Position numbers and translations under genes: made by a program
In this document: positions 34,520 to 46,344 of the stretch, piece after piece
Layout of the letters: each line of letters opens with the position of its first letter
Position numbering within the stretch: the first letter of the stretch is position 1
NCBI GenBank assembly: GCA_022606135.1
Contig: JABYQN010000002.1
Span: forward strand, 3,162,001-3,226,000
Reading direction: 5' to 3'
From: Fomes fomentarius
Lineage: Eukaryota > Basidiomycota > Agaricomycetes > Polyporales > Polyporaceae
DNA length: 64,000 nucleotides
Notes under the pieces: generated by a model
What the model saw: the letters and a program-made list of their open reading frames with translations, nothing else
Database searches by the model: none
What the model was told of the DNA's origin: nothing

Positions 34520-37090
34520 CTACGACGAAGCCTTGCCAAGTTCCTCGAGCACTCGGACAAACCCTCCAGGGTCCACTATTTCGGTCCCACCATAGGTTAC
34601 ACGTTTGCCAGTCTTCTTCGCCCATTCCTCCAGATTGCCATACTCGACATACCCAGCACCGCCCACAACGAAAACGATACCTTCCGAGAAAGCCATCCGT
34701 CGTGCACGGCTGCTCCCTCCGCCGCCAACGCCTGGCGCACCGACACCCGAAATGCCAAGCCCGGCATTCGGGTTCCTCGGTGCACGTGGGTCGAGGAAGA
34801 TGTAGTCGTCAGTCTCCTGCAGAGACTGGTTGGACGCAGCGGACGGGTCCATGAGCGCCTCCGTGAGACGAGTTACAGCGAGAAGTTTGTTCGCAGGCAA
34901 GAAGTTCTTGACGCCAGAAATCAGGTTCTCGAGTCCACCGTCTTTGAGGCGGTCCGTGAGCTACGGTGACAGTAAGCCCTGTGAGCGACGATGTTGGGCG
35001 CTGCAGAGACTAAGATATGACGTACCCTGTTTCCAAGCGCGCTGAAACCCTTGAAGAGCTCGCCTCCTGGAGTGCTCGTGCCCTGTACAGGCGTTGACGA
35101 CCCGCCAAACGCACTCGGGGCCATCATCTTCGAGATCTCGCGCGTCCGTCGGACGTACTCGAACGCTGCGACGTCCGCGCCAGCAGCCTTGAGCTCCTTC
35201 TCGAGCTCAGCGACATCGTCCTTCGAGATTGCGCTGTCCGGCGCGGAGAGATACCAGACGAGGACGAGGCGGAGCTTGTCGGTCGGTGTGGGAGTAGCGC
35301 CGGCCTTGGGGTTGCGGAGGAACTCGAGGATGGCTTGAGCAGCCTGCTTCGAGATCGCCTCTTCGATGCTGAAGAGTTCGTCGAGACCGCGCTTCTTGAT
35401 CTCCTCGAGGAGCGCGGTCGCGATGTTCATGTGCGTATCGAGCACAGCTTTACGCGCAGTGAGCTCGGGCAACGCGGTGATGGCAGTCTTAAGATACGCA
35501 GCATTTGCCGAGAGGTCCCTGTGGTCCGAAAGAAGGGAAGGCGCGATATATCGTCAGCGATGCTGTCTCCGAATGAGAGAAAATAGAAGCCCTTTGATGC
35601 GACATTAGCGGTCCGCGAACAGGAGGAGGGATACTGACATTTGCGCGATGTCGTTCACGTCGCTCACGCCTGTGGAACGGGTGATTTCTGCTGCATCCTG
35701 TTTATACTTGTTCAGCTCGGTGTCGATATCTTCTGCCACTTGCGGGAAGGGGTTCGACGCATTCTTGGCCCAGAAAAAATCTTTAGAGTCAAGGTCGTAG
35801 GACCGCTTTTGGGGCTGCGGGACGACTACGCGATTGAGCTTCATTTCCAAACAGTCGGAAGCAAGTGCTTGGTACGTCCATCCATGTGAGAGCATGGGTA
35901 CAAGGTCAACATTGCGGTCAAGGATGAATAGAACTGCGATATGGTGGCTTTCAGGATGGTGGCGAACCTTGACGTAGACTGTGCGGAGGACTTACGTGGC
36001 CGTTGGAGGTTGGAAAGTCCGGAAGAATCTTGCGCGAAAAGTGAAGAGGTGTGCGACCGTGCCGAGGATAGGATAGCATCCCGGATTTTCTGCTCAAGCC
36101 TCTTCGCGATCGTCTCTGCGGCATTGCCACGAGGGGCCCGTATGATTGGGACATGTCCTATGGGGTCTCTTGAGGGCAAAGCCCTACATGCACATCAGTA
36201 GATAAGACGCACCCATCGTGACCACAACGCTGAAGAGGCCGGTGGCGATTCGTTCAATCTCTTCCTCAATCTGTTGCTCCGTAGAAGACGGGGAATTTAG
36301 CAGCGCATACGAAGAACATGGATGTGAGGGTGTAGCAGGTCCTGTAGCCGCATTAGGAGCTGGAGCAGGTGCAGCAGTTGGAGGTGGGAGGATGGAAAAG
36401 AGGGAGGGAGAAGGCGCTATGAATGACAGGTACTGGTCTAATACCTGAATGCGTATGGAATATCGAATCAAAACACCACGAGCATATTAGAAAGATGCAA
36501 CACTCACTTGGTCAACTAGCTCTCCTGTACCGTCACGGGCAACCGCTGCCGCTAACTCCTCGAGTAACGCACGTGGAAGAGGTTCAACAAAGTTGAGATG
36601 GTAAGACTCATATAGGCCTTTCTCCAGATCTTGTGCTATTCGTCGGACGTTTGTGAGGTTGGGAGAAACGAAATATACGGCTGGGACGTCGGGCAATGGA
36701 GGCCGATTTGAGTGTAGCTGGCTGATTGCGCAATGAGGGCCGCTACATATAAGAAGAGCGATGTAGCACATACACATGAAGTGTTACACCAACATCTCGA
36801 AGGTCCTGTACACGCAAGACAGTGGCGAGGACGTCCTTAGTGTATTGATCCAATACTAAGACCTTCCAAATGGGAGGCCCGCTCGGTGCCTTCAGTGCCG
36901 AACCTTTGGTTGCCAACTGTGCTGTAGATCCAAAAGAGTATACAGGATTGTTGAGGTTGAGGAGAGTCAAGAGGGCATCGGTCTGGGAGTCTTGGAGGGT
37001 AGGCGGAGCTGCACTCGCCTGAGCTTGTTTCAGTCTGGAGCTTTCGCTGACAATCAAGACACGTACCTGTTTGAGTGCGGTACTCGCCAT
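34520..37090 (-). CDS. SLY1: Sec1/Munc18-like protein Sly1
   Basis: SM protein that promotes SNARE assembly in ER-Golgi transport, chiefly with Sed5. The start is MASTALKQ at 37090. Domain 1 holds [34 protein letters not shown]. Then come [52 protein letters not shown] and [28 protein letters not shown], an arrangement specific to Sly1-type SM proteins. The last exons give [19 protein letters not shown] and a glycine-rich loop, then [21 protein letters not shown] and the end EELGKASS. About ten exons with short introns are seen. The gene converges on the GHITM-like gene, 150 bases away. Confidence 0.93.
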
Positions 37091-37591
37091 TGCGAACAGG
37101 TATTAGAAGGTCTGCACCGTCTGCACCTGGAAGGCCGCCGTGTTGTCGCGAAATAGAAGCGTATAGCGCGACTAGACTAGCAGTGGCCCGTACACGACTT
37201 ATGCTGCGTGGAAGCGCCCACAGGCACGTGGAAGACGGATCAATTTGGCGCCCGGTCGGGAGCGAGTGGCCGAATTGGCGTCCTGTAATAGACGAGCCAA
37301 TCATGGTGAATGGCGAGTCTCACGCTTGGTTCGACTCGTTAACGACGTCGACGGACGGCGCAGTCCCTGGAATTTGAAAGATGGCGCACCGCCGCCGTCA
37401 CTTAGCAAACGCCGGATCGTAGATCATGCTGCCCTCGCAACGAATCGCGTTTTGTTCGATATCAACCTCAGCCAGCAGCTGTTTGTTCATTCTTCCCTTC
37501 CTCCGCCTTCCTTGCATTTATTCGTTCTCGGTGCGTTCCCTCGCGTGCTGGCCGCCGCTTGACTCTGAATCACGACGAACAGAGTACCATA
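37091..37591. other. Divergent intergenic region (SLY1 / small lipidated protein)
   Basis: 501 bases between divergent starts. It holds the SLY1 promoter and the leader of the small gene, whose last 80 bases are pyrimidine-rich. No other gene is seen. Confidence 0.45.
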
Positions 37592-37804
37592 ATGGGTTGC
37601 ATTCCTAGCAAGAACCAGGCTCTCGAGGCCGACTCATCCACAGGCTTGCGGACCAGGGCTAAGCCAACGAAGGAGAAGAAGCAGAAGCCTCGGGGCCCTC
37701 CCTCACCAATAGTTGGCGAGGATGCCGCGCCTTGGGTAGCTCGTGGACACCGACTGCTGTCAGAAAAGGATGGGCAGTTGATCATCACCGAGCGGCCGTC
37801 ATAA
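37592..37804 (+). CDS. Small protein with N-terminal MGC dual-lipidation motif
   Basis: A 70-residue protein with no introns visible. It begins MGCIPSKN: Gly2 plus Ser6 fits an N-myristoylation signal, and Cys3 is well placed for palmitoylation. The rest is hydrophilic: a basic segment (TRAKPTKEKKQKPRGPP), then GEDAAPWVARGHRLLSEKDGQLIITERPS. Lipids plus the basic patch predict plasma- or vacuolar-membrane attachment. The ATG has a fair context and lies downstream of a pyrimidine-rich leader. I do not recognise a family. It could be the N-terminal exon of a longer protein, but no donor in good position precedes the TAA. Confidence 0.55.
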   Translation: MGCIPSKNQALEADSSTGLRTRAKPTKEKKQKPRGPPSPIVGEDAAPWVARGHRLLSEKDGQLIITERPS

Positions 37805-38228
37805 CACTGGGCTTATGGGACACCACCTGCACGTATTCTCGTTCATTGGTCCTGGGGGTGAGTTTGTTGTCTTCTGTACATGCCGTCGACCCGGACTGAG
37901 CAAACACTGTGTTCCTCTGGCAGATCGCACTGTAATTTGCCATTTTGCGTACAGCTATTACACACACGCTCTTTGCCTCGTCTCTCGCCTCGCGCTACAC
38001 GCTGTCGTCTGTATATCATCGCGTCTCGTTTCCGATATATTTTTCCCGGTCTCTCCGTCTCGTGTGCGTGAATTGAAATTGTATTGAATGTGGACAGTGT
38101 TGTGCGCGCAAAAGGGCCGACGCGCGGGAGGCTTGATGTGTGCGTCAAAGATGCCAAATAAGGGAAAAGGTTGGTGCAGGAAAGCTGGAGACCTTGTACT
38201 CTTGTGTATACGAGCCCTCTGGGCGTGC
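37805..38228. other. Intergenic region (small protein / CSC1-like)
   Basis: 424 bases. Open frame continues upstream of the CSC1-like start to 38088, so an earlier start is possible but less likely. No other gene is seen. Confidence 0.35.
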
Positions 38229-41200
38229 ATGACGACCTCTTCTACGCCTTCCGTCCTTTATCTGACACGACCTCTGACACGACTAGCTCATGACACTACC
38301 TTCCCCATGCTTTCCGACTCCTTGCAATACAACCGGTGGTGGACGACTAGCGGAGGATCCACCTTTCTACCTACGAGCTCTGACCCATCCTCTCGCACAA
38401 GCTCAACTTTATCCCCTCTCTCTTCCGCGACACCCTTCCCGCCCTCAACATTATCGTCACCCGTGACAGTGCCCTCCTCTGCTCTCACATCCTCAACTTC
38501 TCCGATCTCCGCTAGCGCCACATCTCTCTCTGAATATCTCACTTCTACTACGCTCACGACATTCACTACTTCAGTCCCGGTCACTGTCTCTGATTCTTCG
38601 ACAACATCTACATTCTTTTCTCAAACTACAGTCACCTCTTCGCGCGTCGTCGCGTTTCCTGACACTTCAACCGCTCAAGCTGCTGCGGCCATCCACCCTA
38701 TTTGTATCGGTGACGGAGTGGACGCAGATTCCCTAGGATTGATCTCAACATTTCTAGTTCCGTCTATTGTTGGATTATTGATATGGGTGAGCGACGTCAC
38801 ACGACTTCACCAGTCTATATGCATGTCCTGACTCTGACGCGTCGCAAGTTATTGTTTGCTGTCTTGCGGCCTCGCTATCGTCAAGTGTACGGTCTTAGAG
38901 AATGGTTCGTTCAACAGAGGTGCGTAATGTTCATTGTGGGTTTGTGAAATACTTGTCTAAGACGCCATTATGAAGTCTCCGGCCTAAGCCCTTGGGACGA
39001 TCGTTCTGGGCATTCCTGTTCCCGGAGGTTCCCCTCGTCCCATCCCTTCCGTCTGACGTATCTGACGCGGGCCGTTCTTTCGCCAAAGACGCGCAACTCT
39101 TCCCCTCAGACGAACAGCTCAGTCAACGCGTTCTTTGGATATGCACGCTCATCGTCGCGGGCTGGACTGTCCTTGCGCTCGCGGGGTTCCTTCCTCTCTA
39201 CTTGGTCTCCACACCATGTCTCGCGAACTCTGCTCCAACATCACGCTTTACAGGCGTGTACTCCGTACTTCAGGATATGAGTCTCCTGCGCCTCCTCCAG
39301 CTACTTGACGAGGGAGAAGTCACCTCAAGCAACTTCAGCGTTCTGGCCTCCCGCGAGATAGTTGACGGAAAGGATGCTGCGCCGAACGCACGAATTCGCC
39401 TCATCATTGCAACCGTGCTCGCGATCGTGCTCGGGCTGCTTCCCGTTCTGTGGAAGATTCTTAAGGAGTTCAACCGTACAGTCGCCTACAGAGAACGCTG
39501 GCAAGAGATACGCTGCCAGGGTCTCGAGATGGGCTGGCTGGGTGCACGTCAGGCACCGGGATTCGTGGGATGGGGTGAGAAGCGTCTGAAGGACTATCTA
39601 GTCAAGATTGGGTTGAGTTCGCTCCTGGACGCCAACGAGCGCAACGCGCGCTCAAGGCGTCGGAGACGGGCCCAAGAGCTGAACAGCGAGGAGAAGGGCG
39701 ACTGTGAGATCGATGTACAGTCTCTATTCTCTATCAGGTGAGTATGTATGGCGTTGGTTGTTGGTCTGTGTATTCCTGACTGCCGTATAGTGACACCACT
39801 CATCTCGCGATCCTCATTGATGAGCGGGATGAGGTCCTTGAAAACCTCGAGATCGCGGAGACAAAGTATATCCAAAGCTTCCGTCTTTCCACTCCTGATC
39901 CTTCAATAGCAGATTGGGAGCCACCTGTGCCACCGCCCAAGGAGCCAGATAGTCCGCCGAGACCCTCTATCAGTCGTCCCCGTCCCTTGTTGGGAGCTGT
40001 GAGTAGCAGCGAGCGTTCAGCTAGGCAGTGACTAACTTGTACATTCAGGACCACAACCGCAGGAGACACAGAGGAAAAAATCCTGCATATGGATCCTCTT
40101 CGCTGCCACCGACATCGTATGTCCTGCCCTCGCAGTTCTACAAGATCACGGAGCTCGACGGTATCACTGGGGGCGAGTTTGCGGATCCGGAACGAGACCT
40201 GTCGGCGTCCACGCGTGGGTCTCGCCAGCCAAGTTTCTCAGATTCCGTCAGCAAGCGCGTTGTGGGCAGTCGATTCCAGGAGATGCATAGGAACTCCATG
40301 GCATTCGGCCGTATACCACTCGGCAGCCCTCTGCGTATGGACGATAGCGGTCAGCTCGAACCAATTGCACTCAGCGAATCTCCCGTACCCATGCAAGCAC
40401 CATACTCCCACAACCAACATTCGTCGTGGGATACTGCTGCGTTCAGCGACAGTCTGCCTCAACCGCAGTGGCTCCAGCAGCAGCATGACCCAGATACCAT
40501 CATGGAAGCCGAAGAACCCGACGACGGCTGGTACGACATCGCACAGGAGGATCCTGAGGCGTTCCAGAATGCTGAAGAGTACCCGACCGAGGCCCGCCGG
40601 CGACCACGTCCACCTCGAACCCGAGGGGCTCCGATCGAGGAGCACCGCGAAACATTCCCCTTACGCCATCGTGGACCCCCCTCGCAACCTGGGGAGGTGC
40701 CGCCGCCGCACTTGCGCCTTCAACCGAGGCAGCCGTTCGTGCGGCCGCTTTCTGGTATCGACCACGACACACTGGGAGCCATCTACTCCGACATCAACCG
40801 CTGGCGGTGGAGGCTCAAGGTCATCAATACTGAGATCGCGGAGGTGCAGCGCGAGAGCTATAACGACATCGCGGACGGCGCGAGAATCAAGGGCTGGCTG
40901 ATGGTCGGCCGAGGGTTGCGGCATATACCTGGTGTCGAGCTCATCGAGGGACGTGCTAAGGAGGATATCCGGTGGGACGGGCTTCAAAATCAGAGCGACT
41001 GGACGAGGAATTTCTTGTGGTGGGTGGCGGTGATTATGAGCGCAATCTTCCTTGGCATTGGATGTAAGTCACCATTGATACCCTGCATATGCGACTCTCG
41101 CTGACGATCCTGGCTAGTGGCTGCTGTCGCTGGACTGGCAGTTGCTGTTGCACCAGATGTTGCACACTACTTCCCGTTCTTCCTGCCCATGACCAATGGC

Positions 41201-42775
41201 AACCAGCTCGCTGCTGGTATCGCCACTTGTCTTGCACCCGCCATTGCTGCCACACTGTTCATCGCTATAGCTCATACCATTCTACACCGTGAGTTCCTCC
41301 CCTCGTCGTAGGATGTCTGTTTGATAACTCAGGTGGATCTGAGTGCAGAGATAGCTCAGACGAACCGCTCGGTATCTCTATCTGGTTCGCAGTTCATCGT
41401 GTTCAAGACCTCTTTCTGGGTCTTCACCGCGGTTGCTTGCGTTTGGCTGTTTGCAATCGGCGCCATCCTTTTCTCCATGAGGGCACTCAGTACTGACAGC
41501 GGCGTCACGCATTCGATTGCCAACGGTGCAATCTACATGAGTGCGTTCGCGATGGTCGTCGTCCTGAATGTTGCTATCATCTTTCCTGGTCTGCTCCTAC
41601 TGCAACCCATCCGACTGTGGAAGGTTATCCGGGCAGAAACGGCCGCTGTAACTCCTCGCCAGCGATTCAGAGGTATGTGTCCGTGGAGACGTCTACGTCG
41701 TTGTCCCCTAGCTGATGTTTCATTCCAGCCGTGTATCCTCGAACGTACGATCCCTCGTACGCAATAAGTTGCTGTGTGGTCGCCATCATCTTCACATCTG
41801 CTTTCGCTTTGATCTTCCCATTGCTTGCCCCTACTGTTCTCATCTTGCTCTTGCTTACTCTCATCGGTGGGTCACTTGCTCTGGCTTCTCATCTCATGAA
41901 TTGATCTTGACCGTCCAACTTCTCAATGCAGCCCATAGATTCCTCGTCGGTTATGTCTACGGCAGGACGCACTCACAGACGGGCGGTCTCCTCCAGATTT
42001 GGCTACTGCGTCGTCTCGGCACTATCCTCGCCTTCCAGCCCCTTGTCCTTGGTCTCATCTTCCTCAGTCGAAGTCTATGGGTCGAAGGTTGCATTCTTGT
42101 TGGTGCTGCTTTCCTGGTCGTTCTCGTCGTGGAGAGCTTCTGCAACTGGCGAACGAAGCTTCCAGGGCGCTCGTCTCTGTCGCCGATCACACAGGACTCG
42201 CTCAAGACGTTTGAGCAGAGTGCCAAGCCTATGAGACAGCGCGACGTTGCTGATGAGGAGAGCACAAGCCTCGTCAGCACTGCCAGAATGACCCGCGCCC
42301 GGGGCTCGTTCGCGTCGGTCTTGGAGATGATGTCCCTGACACTGGCCGTCACTCCATCCCCATCTGAAACTAGGGGTCCTGTGCCGCTCGGTAAGCCCCA
42401 TAACGTCCGTATCTTGACTTGTACGCCGTGTTCACAAGTCGCAATGCAGAAACCGAGACATTAGACGACCTCACAGCGACCGAGCGCGCCGCTCGCACCA
42501 ACCCTGACGCGCCTCCACGCCTCCCTCCGCTCCCCTTTGCCGATCACGCCGAGGAGATGTCGGGCATCCTGTATGCGCCTGAGCTCCTTGCGCCGCCTCC
42601 GATGATTTGGCTTCCGAACGACGTCGGAGGCATCGGTCGTTCCGAGGCGTTTGACCTGCAGCGCTATCACAACTTGCCTGTGACACTAGACGTGCGTGCG
42701 AAGGAGGACGTGAATTGGCCACGTCGTTCCTTCTCCTCGCACACTCACACACCCCAACAGCCTCACTCCCCATAG
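38229..42775 (+). CDS. CSC1/OSCA-like (RSN1-7TM, DUF221) cation channel
   Basis: Probable stress-gated, calcium-permeable channel of the plasma membrane or an internal membrane. The N-terminus is a Ser/Thr-rich outside segment of about 150 residues, then TM0 (ISTFLVPSIVGLLIWLLFAVLRPRYRQVYGLREWF), a strong late-exocytosis/RSN1 N-terminal signature. A second TM lies at 39130-39220. A very long intracellular part (39480-40990) contains Pro/Arg-rich disordered sequence and poly-Gln-like QPQWLQQQ. The 7TM pore follows, with AVYPRTYDPSYAI, FQPLVLGLIFLSR and others. The tail is Pro-rich and ends near HTPQQPHSP. The start ATG at 38229 is chosen as first in frame; 38307 is an alternative. Exons join in phase at GLLIW|LLFAV and VQQ|SLRPKP. 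Confidence 0.85.
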
Positions 42776-43439
42776 TATTCTAGCTCGATGTACATGGATG
42801 CTTCATTTGGTGTTGTTGGCACTCATTGCTGGGTATCTACGTTTCTGTATTGGTACTACCACTATGTTTGTATGTCTTACCATAGTATGCTGGACAGTCT
42901 CATAATGCAGACAACGACTAAAGCTTCAAAAAACTGTTCTTAGACATGAATGTAACAAATTGTGCCCTTCCCCCGTTGTACTGGTTGTACACGCGCCCGT
43001 CACGCGCGAAAGCGGGTTTCGACTCCCCGCCAGGGAGACAAACCGAACCACGCTTTATTGCTGAATCGTTGAGGGACGTTTACGTTTTGCCATAATATCG
43101 AGCCCGGAAATTATCAATTTGGGCCTACTTCAGCTTCCCGATCCCTGCCTATCCCTGCCCGGTACAGAATTCGTCCAGGCGTGTACACACCGGGTAATTA
43201 CCACTGTATTGCTATGTTGCACGAAATAATAGAAGCAACCAGGTCATGAATGATGAAGTGTAAGGTAGGAGCTTGGGGAATCAGTTGGAAAAGTGAGGCG
43301 AGTCAATATGTAGGGATACACGAGTGCAGGGCCGATGGGAAACGATGAGGGATGCTAGGGACTGGACACGAATTGGTATGTCTGCACAACGTCCTTCCGG
43401 GGGCAGTGTCACAGAAGAGGGCTCGCTACACGCTTTCGC
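42776..43439. other. Convergent intergenic region (CSC1-like / KRE6-1)
   Basis: 664 bases between two converging stops. No gene and no tRNA is seen, despite a G/C-rich stem-like segment near 42985-43040. Confidence 0.4.
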
Positions 43440-45796
43440 TCAACATTCGCCCAAGAAGCTGTTCTTCGGGAACGGCTGTTTGAAATCGTCACGCCAGGTC
43501 GTCAAGTTGGGGTTCGTGTAAGCCTCGATGTACCTGCAAAAAAGCGAAATAGTCAGCAATGCCGATGGAGACAAACAGTACCCGTCACTCACTCATCGAT
43601 GTAAGCCTTGGTGGGGAAGTCCGGAGGGTCGCAACCAATGTTGATGTTGTCCGGATCCTGATATACGCGAATCCAGTCGACCTTCATGACGGTCGGGAAC
43701 GTCAAGTGTTCGAGGTCGACGAAGCCGAAGTTCGTCGACATGCCCAGGTTGGCGATGATGTACTACAAAACTAGATGAGGCTCTGATCAGAGAGATAATG
43801 GGAGAGGAACTGACCATCGGCTCTTGCGGGACAGGACGAGGACCAATCTCAACCCTAGAGTCTGCGGCGAAACCAGCCTGCTGAAGGGTCCATGCCAGTT
43901 TACCGTCTGAGACCCAGCTGATGTACTGTTCACACAAGTCAGTTTCTTAATGAGCTCACTACACATGCACGATCACTTACGGCACCCTCAAAGCCAGGCT
44001 TGTACTGGAAGCCGTAGATCGAAAACTGGCCGCCAGTCAATTCGTATGCTTGTTGGTCTGAAACCCAAGTGTCAGATATGGATATCGCAGATAGACAAGC
44101 AAGACGCACTGGTTTCGGTGACAACGGAACTAGCTTGCTGGAACGCGGCACCCTTGTAACTGTTTAGTATACTGATATCACCGTCAGCGATGAAGAGGTT
44201 GTCCGTATTATTGAACCATTCGTAATCAGCGTTGAATGGCTAAATGAAGGTCAGGGTCAGGGGATGACTCGGATGTGTCATCAGAGGTCACGTACACCCC
44301 ACTGTGCCGACTGCGACACTTGACCAGACAAAGGATCACCAGACACCTGTATAGATGAGATGGATCAGCAAATTACACAAAATCTTTGATGCGTAGTCTG
44401 GACTCACTTGCGCCTCGAACATGTCAATCTCTGGAGCAGAACGTCCGACGTAGGTGCCATCTGAATGCACTGGTCCCGGGTGGGACTCCCCAGCGCAAGT
44501 GCAACGCGAAAGTTTTTGACCCGGGAGGTAAGACAGAGCGAAGTCATAATCCTTCGTACCCGTGTTCGTCGCAGCAACCGGTAGATTGTTCAAAGTTTGG
44601 TTAGCAACGGTACCAACGTCGCATGAGTCGTAAGTATATGGCCACTATATGCGTGTGAGCATCTGGTGTCTCAGCGTATGAATAGCGCGGTGCATACCAT
44701 GCCCTCCAAGCTGGCACCGTATCCAGCACGGCCTAGGTTGCCCATCGTCCAGATGGCGGGCCATAGACCGAGAATGTTGTTGGCACCCGGCAAAACAACA
44801 GAAGCAAGGATCAAGCCACCGGTGAAACAGAACTTGTTCCAAGTCGACATCATTCCACCCATGAAGTGCAAGTCGTGTATCTCCTTCCGACTGAGAGTAA
44901 TCTCGAGGGAACCGCCCTTCGTTGTGATAGCGGAGGGGTCGTACCACTCCATGTTATTCGTCTGCCAGTAATGAAGATCAACCGCCTCCCAGTATGGATC
45001 GTCGCCAGGGTAAAATGTCCGACCGTCCTCATTGAACTCGTCGGAGAAGATGAGTTGCCAGTTCTTTCCCGTTTGCAAGTCAACGTAGGTCTTCGCGTCG
45101 TCCGGCGTGTCAAGGTCAACGAGACCCCAGTTTCCGGGAATCGAAGGCACCTGGCCAGAGGCATTGATTCCCCCAAGGTTGAATCCACCGTTGGTAGAGA
45201 TAGGCTTCTTGGTGAAGTATGTGATCAAAGGATATCCGGCGCTGTGCAACACATGGTTCAAAATAACACTTGTGAGGACCCAAACGCCGGGTACTTACAA
45301 CAATGTGACGATCCCAGCGCACAAGATCGCCAAGCAGCCGAGGTTAGCAAGACCTCTGGCTGTGAATATGTGACCACCTTTATCGCTCCTATGGTCTCGT
45401 CGAGGATCCGGATTGTGGAGGTGGTCGTCGTTTTCAGGTTGGTCCATCATCAAATGGGCGCCCCATGTCGAGGGATCCGGAGAGAGGGAATACTACAAAA
45501 GCAGCTCTCGCGACGCGTCGTCGTGCTGAGTGAAGAGACGCACCTTGTCGGAAAGCGAAAGCGGCATGGAAGCTCCCTTTGAGCCATAGCGGGACTCGTT
45601 CTGCCGTCGAGCAGGACCTAAGAACCAGGCCATCACACGTAGCAACGGCGCGCACACTCACCAGAGAGGTATCACTAGGCATACTTCGAAGACGAGGGTC
45701 ACCCCGGACGGGCTGCTGAGAGCTCCCCGGAGTGAGGAGGCTCGCCGTCGAGGGTGTAGCTGGTTGCATGTATGGATTCTGACGGCTGGACGCCAT
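43440..45796 (-). CDS. KRE6: KRE6/SKN1-type GH16 glucan synthesis protein, copy 1
   Basis: Type II Golgi/ER or plasma-membrane protein needed for beta-1,6-glucan. The cytoplasmic tail starts at 45796 with [21 protein letters not shown] and holds [18 protein letters not shown]. The TM is [17 protein letters not shown]. The luminal part carries [14 protein letters not shown] and [42 protein letters not shown] is followed by [11 protein letters not shown], whose E-I-D-M-F-E is the GH16 catalytic motif. It ends [16 protein letters not shown] and a terminal Cys before TGA 43442-43440. Many introns split it. It lies in tandem, same strand, with a second copy immediately upstream. Confidence 0.93.
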
Positions 45797-46344
45797 CCTG
45801 ACAGGTCAAGACAGACAGATATGCCAGGGAGTGTATGAGTGCAGCAGTAAGCGACAGACGGGTATAAGAGAAGGAAGAGAAGTGGGGGGGGGGATTGGGG
45901 AGGAGAATGGAGGAGAAGAAAAGAGCGACGAGGGAGTTGAGGGGTGAACGGTGCTGGCGGAGGTGAGAAGGCGTCGACCGCGTACGGCGGCAATGACGGC
46001 GCTGGGAACCGATGCTCGCTTACGTCAGGCAGCAAAAATAGGCGCACAGGCGCTGGCCGCCCTTGTTGGTTGACATGCTGCGCACAGTGTCTGCATTCTC
46101 AGCCACTGGTACCAGCGACCCACGCACCACCGCATAAGACTGCAACTCCATCGAGCGGTATGTATAGTCCATAGACGTGTGACGGTAATCAAATCCAAAT
46201 TCTGTGTGAAGAAGCGCGTTAATGAACCGGGCAGGCGGCGCGTAGAACGGTTGTCACACAAAAGGGCACTCACGAAGTAGCACTAGCAACGGTCAGACAG
46301 TGGCAACTAAGGAATAGATATCGTAGAAATGCAGGAGTATGTGT
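45797..46344. other. Spacer between the tandem KRE6 genes
   Basis: 548 bases. It includes a run of ten G near 45884-45893. It should hold the promoter of copy 1 and the 3' UTR of copy 2. Confidence 0.4.

Noticed and set aside
42985..43040. GC-rich segment suggesting a tRNA or hairpin RNA
   Set aside because: No cloverleaf, anticodon loop or B-box in the right place could be drawn.
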